Positions 55,301-64,000 of a stretch of 64,000 nt of DNA are shown here, piece after piece. Under the pieces are notes generated by a model. It saw only the letters and a list, made by a program, of their open reading frames with translations, was not told the DNA's origin and ran no database searches. Position numbers and translations under genes: made by a program. This DNA comes from Poa pratensis (taxonomy: Eukaryota; Streptophyta; Magnoliopsida; Poales; Poaceae). Within the stretch, counting starts at the first letter, position 1, and each line of letters starts with the position of its first letter. The stretch is from NCBI GenBank assembly GCA_947311845.1, contig CAMZMU010000080.1:22367989-22431988 (forward strand). Direction: 5' to 3'.

Positions 55301-57572
55301 TTGCCATTTTACTCCATAGTAATAAAGTTTTCATCTTAGTGTTTAATAGAGTCTAAATAAAGTGCCAAGTTTTACCCGTTTTGGTTTGAAAAGGTTGCTA
55401 TTTGTATTCGGAGATTTTATTCCAGCACGAATCTGTGCACGGTATGATTTTTCATTTCTATTCTGTAACTCCGAATGAGCTGAGATTTGAACTGTAGTTG
55501 CAACTTTTCATCCTCTGTAAGCGTGAATTTTTCAGATTTTTTCGACATATTTAAGTAGGGTAGAAAAATGCGTTTTGCTGCTGCTGTTTTTCTGGACAGA
55601 TTCTGTCCCATTTTGTTTGATGCATTCTTTGAACTTTTAACTTGAATCTTTTTGATCCAATTGAGTTTATAAGTAGGCATACAACATTATACACTTTCTG
55701 GACATTCATATGAATTTTTGTTTAAGGATTTTATGCAGCAAGCAATTCATTTGTCTATCACTACTAATGTCACCCCACAGAAAAGAGATGGGAGAAACGG
55801 TGTTTTGAAGTTTTTTCACAGGGATTAGAGGAGATGCACCAAGAGTTATCCAAGGATGGTGAAGACCATAAGCTTGGGGATGTGAAGACAACCCCATTGG
55901 ACCAACACACTCTCGGTTTGCACACGTCTAACTTCTGTTTTTCGATCAATGCACTTTATCGCATAAACTTGGAGCGTCTTTTATTTTTGTTATTTCGGTT
56001 TTTTTTTTATTTGTGAGACCACCACTTCATTTATGTTATGAGAGAGCTACTGGAAATTTGGGTTGAATTAAGTTGGATGCTATTAAAAAGATTGGGAAAG
56101 GGATGTTTGAGTTGATTCAAAAAGATACATATAGTTGCATGATTCATGTGCTTTTTAATGAGTATTAATTTGCAAGTGTTTTATCAAGAGCTATCTTTTA
56201 TTCATGTTTTGATGCTGAATGTTACTTTACTTTGTTTAACATGGATTGGTTAGTTCTATGGACACTTATGCATGCATTTAGACGGTCAACTTTCTCCCTC
56301 TTGCTAGCCCAAAAATTCCAACAAGTAAAAACTTGTTTTCCAACACCTTCAACCAAAGTTTTTCCAGTGAGTCCACCATATCTACCTATTAGCTTTATGC
56401 TATTCCGAGTATGTTTATCATGTTATTTGTATTATCTATACTTCTGAATTAAAATGCTTATGTTATTGATTGTTATGGGAAAAGTTGGTTAAAAAGCTCT
56501 CACGAACTTGATGCACACTTTACTTTTATTGCACTTAATAAACATGAACCATTGTGATTAAAATTATGAAGTTGTGAGCTTGACAAGAGTCTTGGTTGGG
56601 AGTTAGCTCATATGTGCTGTCACATGGCAAGCTTTCAACGTGCTCTTATATTTAGTTGATATCATGTACTTTTGTTTATGGATGCTTATCATGGTGCCAA
56701 ATAAATGCGGAAACTTAGTAAGTTTAATGAGTTTGTATAAATGGCTAGAGAGACGCCTGGGCCGCTAACCTAAGCCATGCATCATTCATGGTGGAAATTT
56801 ACTTACAGCTAGTGAACATTCAGTGATGCACGCATAATAAAAAGCTATACAAATAGTAAATAAAAGAGTGTGAGATTGTTCATTGTTGTTTGTCTTGTCA
56901 TTTTGACATGGGCTAGTTCCATGTCCTGAGGCAAGAGGTACCCCAGTTGACGCTCTTGATGACGCTATTATATTACTTACAATGACTTTAACTTGAACTT
57001 GCTTTGTCCCGAGTTGAGTAACACCGTGGTGTAGGTACTCGTATTCACGGGGCATGAGGCATTCAACCCATACTTTGTCAAGCACACTACTCATATTTGC
57101 TTTCACTTTAAACTTTAACCATTCAAGATGCTATGATAGGGGTAATGAGAGCTCCACACCAATGGATACCACATTGCAAACATTAACTTAAGTAGAAGCA
57201 TTTGGAAGTAGATGAAACTTATTCATGTTTTACCTCTACTTATTTATATATCTTTCCAAAGTGTCCACCTTTTATATTCAGATTTACAAGAATACTCTAT
57301 GACCATTATAGGATGTTTTTACTTTTCATTATGCATACATTTGGTCCATAGTACTTTCTTCTATGTTACACTTTGTGAATTATCATTGAACATCCTTACA
57401 TTGAATATTTGATATCACTTCATAATCTATCTTGTATATTGCTATTCCTTTGAAGAATGAATCATTTGACTCTATGTAGCAATAGTAATCATCTTTGATA
57501 TCCATTGATAGTATTAAAAAGCAAAGTCCATGTTAGTTTTATCACCTTCATACTCGAGGACGAGTATAGGTT
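55301..57572 (+). other. non-coding interior of element F
   Basis: About 2.3 kb between the ORF and the polypurine tract without a convincing frame. It contains an extra AAGCTTGGGGATGTG motif near 55871. Confidence 0.7.
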
Positions 57573-57586
57573 AAGCTTGGGGATGT
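57573..57586 (+). promoter_or_regulatory. polypurine tract of element F
   Basis: AAGCTTGGGGATGT lies immediately before the 3' LTR, preceded by CTCGAGGACGAGTATAGG, the same block found (inverted) before the LTRs of A, B and E. Confidence 0.8.
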
Positions 57587-59099
57587 TGATGCATGTAAAA
57601 TGCATACATGAACTTTGCATTATATTACTTATATTTCAATCATATTTGCATCATATAAGGGTTATATCATTGTTTTATATTGATTTTGGGAATATTTCAC
57701 AGTTTCCCTATTTTTCTGGAATTAACCCTGCACTGGCAGAAAACCCTATTTTCTATATTTTGATGTTTCAGGGACCCAAACGACGTCCAAATGACCTAAT
57801 ATTTACGGCATCAGTTTTTGGAAGGAACAAAGCGTAGGAGCGAAGGAAGCGAACAAACGGAAACCCGAGGGCCAAAGAGGTGGCCCACGCGGCCAGATTC
57901 CTTGGCCGCGTGGGACCCCCATCTGGGCCTCGAGCCTCCGATGCCGTCGATCTTTTCCCGAGCCTCGTCTTGACCTAAAAACGACTATAAAAATAGTCCC
58001 CGACGCTTCGGAGGGAGCGCCGCAGAAACACAAAACCACGAAACAGAAGACCTGGAGCTGCAGATTGGAGGGGGAAAACTCCGGCGGGGCGCTGCCGGGG
58101 TGGTCTCCATCTTCTCCAACATCTCCACCATCATCACCATGATGAAGGGGGAGTAGTCCACCCCCTGGACTTTGGGTTTGTGGTGGTAACTTGATCTAAT
58201 CTCTCTATGTATGATCATTGTTGAAGTCCATATGATGTGCCTTGCATAAGTATGGATCTATCTATGTAATTCCTATGGTGGATATTGTGGTATGAGATGA
58301 TATTTGTTATGCATTTACCGTTGTGTTGGATCTTTTATGACTTGTCATACTTTGGAGATATTCTATGATGCATGTGATGGTTCGATTTATGCATAATGCC
58401 TTGTTTATCCATGTCATGAGGTGATTGACACCACCAAGTGTAGATAGATGAGAGAGATGTGGTCATGCACACGAAATATGAATCATTGCACTAGTGTTTA
58501 GAATATTGTCCATTATGAAGTATGATGTATGTAGGTACGGGATGGCCGATGTGACAACGGCATATGTATTGAGTGACACAATACAGCCCAACATCCTTTA
58601 TCTGGGGGTAAAAAGGAAGAAGTATGATGTGGGAGTGACAACAAACCACGCTAGCCTTACGAGGGTGACCTAGCAACACAAATGATTATTTTCTTTCAAC
58701 TATGTGTTTTAGGACATGTAGCCGTCATAGAAGTTTACCATTAAAGCATGACAATTGTGTGTACTTTTTATCTATAACATGATAATCACCATAGATGGGA
58801 GAGAGGATTGAGTGAACCCATGAACCCATGTCCATTGTTCCTATAAGAGAAAACCTTTGTCTTGTCCTCTTGCATTGAAGAGGATTGGGACACTTTTACA
58901 TTCTTGTTTTGTTACATTAAACTTCCATCCATTAAATCAACCATCTTGTTCTTTAAACTTGTTTAGTGCATAATCAACTAAAACTTGTGACACTTTAGTT
59001 GTAGGGAATAGATAACTTTTCCTTCTTACTCCTGCGGATCGATACCCTACTTCCACATTGAGAGGTGCTACAGTGATCCCCTGCTCTTGGGGGTTATCA
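57587..59099 (+). repeat. 3' LTR of element F
   Basis: 1,513 bp, TGATGCATG...GGTTATCA, followed by the AGCAC duplication at 59100-59104. Confidence 0.9.
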
Positions 59100-59521
59100 A
59101 GCACGCACGGCACGGCCAGCCCGGCGAGCACGCACGGCCAGCACGCACGCGAGCTGATCACTCACGCACGGCACGACACACCGGCCGACAAGCACACACG
59201 ACAGGCACGGCACGCACAGCCGGCAAGGACGCACGGTCATCCACGGCAAGCACGCACGCGAGCTGATCACTCACAACGTGAGCTAGGCATGCATGCACTC
59301 GTCGTCCACGGCGCGGACGATATGGCCCAACTGTCTACGCCGCAGACGATCACGTCCTGTCAGGCACGCAGCTGACGGACGACCAGCTAATCGTGTATGG
59401 CGTAGACGATAGGTACCTGTCATTTTAGGCCATATTATTTTCGAAAAACTTTGAAAATGCGTATTATTTATTGAATTCAGTTAAGCAAATGTATTATTTA
59501 AAAAAAATTAGCAACACTAGA

Positions 59522-60194
59522 TAGGGATTTTGTTGGTGATGCGTAATAATGTATTAAACCTTTTATGTAACCTTTTTGGTTCTGTTTCTATGAGACAGAG
59601 GACTCCATTTGTAATAATGTTTTCAAATATAGATATGATTTTTACAATTTTTTAGAAAATAATTTGACTTGATTTGGACAATTAAATAAATAGATATAAA
59701 TAAAATGAATAGATATAAAAGAAATCAATAGATATGATTTTTACAAAATTTTAGAAAATAATTATGTCAATAAACACTCAAACATGCATTCAAATTCTAT
59801 TAAAAGCATTTTTAGAAATTCAAAATATATCAAAAACACTCAAACATGCATTTAAGGTCTCCAGTGGGCATCTGTTAAATTCTAAAACAGGTTCAAAATA
59901 GTTTTGAAATTATTTTGTCTAGTGGACATCTGTTAAGCAAGTCCTAAGGTCTCCAAAAATTAGTTTGTTTGAAATTTTTGATGATATGGATTAAAAGCGA
60001 TGTCAAATTTAGTCAAATCATCTATTTGAAATTTGAATACATTCAACATAGTCAAATTTGAAAATAACCAGTACCAAAAGATTCTACATGTTCAGGGCTT
60101 ACGTTTGATATAAAGTTTGTCAAATTTGGACAATTAAATCAATAGAATAAAAGAAATCAGAAAATAGAAAATAGAAAAAGAAAATTCCAAAAGC
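59522..60194. other. AT-rich 3' part of the CACTA element
   Basis: Non-coding, with several short repeats (TAAATCAATAGATATAA-like). It leads into the subterminal hairpin region. Confidence 0.5.
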
Positions 60195-60320
60195 CCCATT
60201 AGTCCCGGTTGTTGGTTGGAACCGGGACTAAAGGTGGGCTTCGCGCGCGAATTTCGCAGCGGCCCAAAATAGACCTTTAGTACCGGCTCGTGATACCAAC
60301 CGGTACTAAAGGCCTGGGGT
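60195..60320. repeat. CACTA subterminal hairpin repeats (right side)
   Basis: TTAGTCCCGGTT...AACCGGGACTAA (60199-60231) and CCTTTAGTACCGG...ACCGGTACTAAAGG (60272-60310) match the left subterminal motifs of the element starting at 46801. Confidence 0.8.
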
Positions 60321-60717
60321 ACATAAGCGCCACCGCCGTTCCCCTTTCTTCCAGATCAATCAGTTCCCCCGACGTCCACGCCCGAGAAGGAGAGACGCCG
60401 CCAGGCTGCCGGAATCCCTCTCCCCGGCCGCGCGCGCCGCTCGCCCGGCCTCTCACCGGCTTCTTCCTCTCGACTCCAGCGAGTCCTCGTCTTTCTTCCT
60501 CTCCGGCCGATGCTCCACCGAGCCATTGCCGCCGTCCTCGACCTCCTCCGTCCCCACCGCACGCACGCCAGGAGCAACTCCGGCGACGCAGCCGCCAGTC
60601 GCCTCCACCGTCACGGCTCCATCGCCGCTCCTGTCGCCTCTACCGTCGCGGCTCCTGCTGGCGCCTGGTTGACGGAAAAGTATTTGAGGATGATGATGAT
60701 GGTGATGATGAGTACTT
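60321..60717 (+). other. GC-rich segment between the CACTA repeats and element E
   Basis: A CT-rich leader (ACATAAGCGCC onward) and Pro/Arg/Ala-rich frames on several registers. The frame from 60290 has no ATG context of its own. It ends in a GATGATGATG repeat that runs into the primer site of element E. It could be a truncated first exon or CACTA interior. Confidence 0.3.
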
Positions 60718-60734
60718 CCCCGGCAACGGCGCCA
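60718..60734 (-). promoter_or_regulatory. primer binding site next to the element E LTR
   Basis: Minus-strand TGGCGCCGTTGCCGGGG, complementary to tRNA-Asp. Only this site and an 11-nt spacer remain of the interior on this side. Confidence 0.75.
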
Positions 60735-60745
60735 GAAAAAGAGCT

Positions 60746-62323
60746 TGATGGCGTGAATCACACGTTCGTTGGGAGACCCCAAGAGGAAGGTATGATGCAG
60801 TTCAGCAGCAAGTTTTTCCTCAGAAAGAAACCAAGGTTATCGAACCAGTAGGAGCAGCAACTCTTCAGAAGGTTGTTGGTGGCTCGCACGGCGCAACACG
60901 ATCACCAACGTGGAATCTGCACACAACACAATCAAACTACTTTGCCCCAACGAAACAGTGAGGTTGTCAATCTCACCGGCTTGCTGAAAACTAAGGATTA
61001 AACGTATGGTGTGGAAAATGAGTATTAAATTGCAGAGAATGAAAAAGGAACAATTTGCAGTTTGTGGTGGTTTAATCAGTGTAAAAGAATGGACCGGGGT
61101 CCACAGTTCACTAGTGGTGTCTCTCCATAAAAGATAACTAACATGTTGGGTGAACAAATTACAGCTGGGCAATTGACAAATAGTGAGCGCATGACAATGC
61201 ATATATATGACATGATGATTACTATGATATTTAATTGGGCATTACGACATAATACATAGACCGTCATCCAACAGCGTCTATGACTAATAATCCACCGCCG
61301 GGTTGTCATCCGAGTCCCCCGTTTGTATTAAGTTGCAAGCAACGGATAATTGCATTAAGTAAAGTGCGTAATATAAACAAATACATATGACCGTGGACAT
61401 AGCATTGTTAGGTTATCCCTAGTGGCAACAGCACATCTGCAACCTTAGAAGTTGCTGTCACTCTCCCAGATTACCGGAGGCATGAACCCATTATCTAGCA
61501 TAAATACTCTCTTGGAGTTACAAGCATCTACTTGGCCAAAGCATCTACGAGTAACGGAAAGCATGCAAGATCTTAAATAACATAGGGCATAAATTGATAA
61601 TCAACTTGACATAGTATTCAATATTCATCGGATCCCAGCAAACACAACATGTAGCATTACAATAATATGATCTTGATCATGTAGGGAAGCTCACAAGATC
61701 TAAACATGATGGCACAAATTGGAGAGACAACCATCTAGCTACTGCTATGGACCCGTAGTCCAAGGATGAACTACTCACGCATCACTCCGGAGGCAGGCAT
61801 GGCGATGTAGAAGCCTCTGGTGACGATTCCCCTCTCCGGCAGGGTGCCGGGAAGAGGTTCTGGACCCTCCCGAGCTAGGGTTGACGGCGGCGGCGTCTCT
61901 GGAACTTTTCATGGATATTGGCTCAGGCGCTTAGGGTTTTCGCGTCGGGGGGAATAAGTAGGCGAAAGGGCGGCGGCTGACGACCCCCGAGGGGCCCACA
62001 CCACCCTAGGGCGCGCAGGGGGGCCCGCGCCCTAGTGGCGTGTGGGTCCCTGGTGGCTCCTCTGCTGCTCCTTTGGTCCTTCAGGTGTGTTCTGGTAAAA
62101 TAGGGATCCCCGTGAAGTTTCGTCCAATTCCGAGAATATTTCCAGACTAGCTTTTCAGGAATACAAAAACAGCAGAAAACAGGAACTGGCACTTCGGCAT
62201 CTTGTTAATAGGTTAGTCCCAAAAAATGTATAAAAGTGACATAAAGTAGATGCAAAACATGTAGCAATTGGTATAAAACAAGCATGGAACATCAAAAATT
62301 ATAGATACGTTTGAGACGTATCA
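60746..62323 (-). repeat. LTR of element E with primer site on one side and polypurine tract on the other
   Basis: 1,578 bp, minus-strand start TGATACGTCTCA at 62323, end CACGCCATCA at 60746. A primer site follows its 3' end and a polypurine motif precedes its 5' end, which a single intact element cannot give. Confidence 0.85.
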
Positions 62324-64000
62324 GCATCCCCAAGCTTAGTTCCTACTCGTCCTCGAGTAGGTAAACGATAAAAAAAATAATTTTTGAGGTGACATGCTAT
62401 CATAATCTTGATCATATAATATTGCAAGGCACATGTAAATGAATGAAGTGATCCAAGTCAATGGTCTATAATTTGCTACCAAATAGATAATGAGTAAACA
62501 ATGAATCACACAAGCTAAACGTTTTCATGAATAGTACTTTCGAGACAAGCATCAAACAGTTTTGCATAAGTGTTAACTCATAAAGCAATAGTTTCTAATA
62601 AAAGGTATTAATCAACACAAAGGAAGAATTAGTTTCAGCATTTGCTTCAACTTTCAACATATTTATCTCATGGATATTGTCAACACAAAGTAGTATAACA
62701 AGTCCAATACATTGCATATAACGCATGTTGTAACAAAGTTGACACTAGTGTTTGCTTGTGGAAGACAGAAAGAATAGGAAAACTGACTCAACATAAAAGT
62801 AAAAGAAAGGCCCTTCGCAGAGGGAAGCAGGGATTAATCATGTGCTAGAGCTTTTAGGTTTTTGAAAGCATATAGAGATTGCATAAAATATTTGATACTC
62901 CTCCCAACCTTGCTAACACAAGCCATGGCTAACCGAATCCTCGGGTGCCTTCCATCAATCACATACCATGGAGGAGTATCTATTTTTGAGAGGTGTTTGT
63001 TAATTGTCAACGAATGGTAGCGGGTGAGAACAGTATTCTACCTGTCAAACGGACTTTTAAGAGCGGCTCCCATGAAGGACGTTATTTCTACCAGCAAGGC
63101 AGATCATCCCTCTTTCTCTTTGGTTTACACACATTCAGGTATTTCACTGTTTGTCATTGCTTACTGATGAATCAGGGCAAAAGTGTGAAGAGAATTAATT
63201 GGTTAAAGTTGTAATTAATTGGGACTGGGCACCCCGTTGCCAGCTCTTTTTGCAATTATTGGATAAGCGGATGTATATGCCACTAGTCCAGGTGTAAAAG
63301 TCCATTGACAAATAGAATAAAGAATAACCACACTAATTCCTCATGAGCTAGTAAACATTGACACAAAAAGGGAATAATAACATTTTGAATAATTTAAAGG
63401 TAGCACATGAAAAATTTACTTGGAGTGGCAAGGAAATACCACATATAGGTAGTTATGGTGGACACAAATGGCATGGATTTTGGCTCAAGGATTTGGATGC
63501 ACGAGAAGCATTCCTCTCAGTACAGAGTTTAGGCTAGCAAGGTTATGTAAGCAAACAAGAATATCAACCCGTACACCAAGTTTTATATGACAAACATATT
63601 GCAAACGTTATAAGACTTCATACCGTCTTCCTTGTTAACCAAACCCTGTTATTAGAAAATATCTAGACCTTAGAGATACCACCGATGCAAACCAAATTTT
63701 CAACAAGCTTTACGGTAGTTCTTCACTAATAGGCTTAACTCATGTGATGCACAATTTAATCATGATCTACTTGTTAACTCAAAACAATTGACAAGCATCA
63801 AGTTATCCATTAGTGATCTACAAGATTAAGCAAGTTTTTCCTTATACCAATTACCACATGCAACATTTTCTGAACCAACCAAACACCAATCAATTTATTT
63901 CATCAACTCTCCAAACAAATATAAGTGAAGCAAGAGAGTACTTTCTACAAAAGAAAGCTAATAGCTCTGACAAGAGATACATGAAACAAGAGCTAAAAAG
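62324..64000 (-). mobile_element. interior of Gypsy-like element E, running off the window
   Basis: The polypurine motif (62324-62338) is followed by the same non-coding interior as elements A (27733 on) and B (34568 on), closest to B. No coding frame is reached before the window ends; frames such as 62993-63214 are repeated in B and are not genes. Confidence 0.8.

Larger units (their letters stand above)
51935..59099 (+). mobile_element. non-autonomous LTR retrotransposon F, 7,165 bp, intact structure
   Basis: 5' LTR 51935-53454, primer site 53465-53481, a 535-codon ORF (53693-55300), a non-coding stretch, polypurine motif 57573-57586 and 3' LTR 57587-59099. A perfect 5-bp duplication AGCAC flanks it (51930-51934, 59100-59104). 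The primer site and polypurine motif match those of elements A, B, C and E, but the LTR is unrelated. No Gag, protease, reverse transcriptase or integrase was recognised. Confidence 0.9.
51506..59512. mobile_element. Mutator-like (MULE) long-TIR element, about 837 bp without its nested insert
   Basis: The left end GCTATTTTTTTAAATAATAC and right end, read inward, GCTAATTTTTTTTAAATAA belong to inverted arms of more than 200 bp (51506-51720, 59290-59512). A perfect 9-bp duplication AACACTAGA lies at 51497-51505 and 59513-59521. The arms contain several ATCGTCTGCGCC...AGACGAT palindromes and the centre has CACGCACGGCC repeats. It landed across the stop codon of the CACTA transposase; the stop is retained in the left duplication. 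It encodes no transposase. Confidence 0.85.
46801..60320 (+). mobile_element. CACTA (En/Spm) element with decayed transposase; right terminus not found
   Basis: It starts CACTAGTAGAAAAAGGGCC at 46801 after ATA. Subterminal hairpin repeats of TTTAGTCCCGGTT type lie at 46860-47050 and again at 60195-60315. Between them are the coiled-coil ORF, the transposase pseudogene and a nested MULE holding LTR retrotransposon F. A right-end TCTACTAGTG was not found before the LTR at 60746. The element may continue to about 60715 and have been cut by element E. Confidence 0.8.

Noticed and set aside
60290..60851. Plus-strand 152- and 113-codon frames before element E
   Set aside because: Low-complexity Pro/Arg/Ala in overlapping registers; one reads into the LTR and primer site.

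Overview
This window is a stretch of grass nuclear DNA. The repertoire points to Triticeae (wheat, Aegilops, barley or rye): long CACTA elements, Stowaway and hAT miniature elements, Gypsy-type LTR retrotransposons primed by tRNA-Asp whose polypurine tracts carry AAGCTTGGGGATG, and spliced gene relics with GC-rich first exons. No bacterial-style genes, tRNA or rRNA genes or CRISPR arrays are present. Nearly all long open frames belong to transposable elements. Short frames elsewhere are mostly chance.

Layout. 1-3.8 kb holds a probable minus-strand, intron-containing gene or gene relic, with a TATA box near 3.83 kb and a possible last exon at 94-240. A 5'-truncated LINE copy with a 13-bp target duplication sits at the edge of that exon. 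3.8-13 kb is old intergenic DNA: a 154-bp hAT MITE, an 835-bp degenerate hAT element with a TTF zinc-finger remnant and an 8-bp target duplication (7.10-7.94 kb), and a hAT MITE split by a 2.5-kb solo LTR (10.04-12.55 kb). 13.07-20.85 kb is a Tourist-like MITE split by a 7.4-kb non-autonomous CACTA. That CACTA contains a ~660-bp tandem array and a gene-like spliced segment. 20.85-26.1 kb is a repeat-poor island with fragmentary spliced minus-strand exons, a GC-rich plus-strand first exon with a TATA box, and an orphan Helitron 3' end.

26.1-41.3 kb is a cluster of related, non-autonomous Gypsy-like elements on the minus strand (called A, B and C here). They encode Gag and an aspartic protease at most. 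No reverse transcriptase or integrase was seen. The elements are chimeric or truncated, and the cluster ends in two head-to-head LTR pieces. A GC-rich, frameshifted gene of unknown function (41.4-42.0 kb) follows. Then come a complete 897-bp Helitron holding a MULE-type MITE (43.76-44.66 kb) and a Stowaway MITE (46.17-46.43 kb).

46.8-60.7 kb is an autonomous-type CACTA whose transposase has decayed. It also carries a coiled-coil, single-membrane-helix ORF. A MULE (9-bp target duplication) landed directly behind the transposase stop codon. An LTR retrotransposon (element F, 51.935-59.099 kb, duplication AGCAC) then landed inside the MULE. F carries an intact 535-codon ORF of unknown function. 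From 60.7 kb to the end is another Gypsy-like LTR and its interior (element E), which runs off the window.

The elements work mainly as parasites of one another. A, B, C, E and F share the same tRNA-Asp primer site and polypurine motif though F's LTR is unrelated. This suggests they rely on one absent autonomous partner. Most boundaries rest on terminal repeats and target duplications read directly from the sequence. Family names are given only where terminal sequence or protein domains support them.
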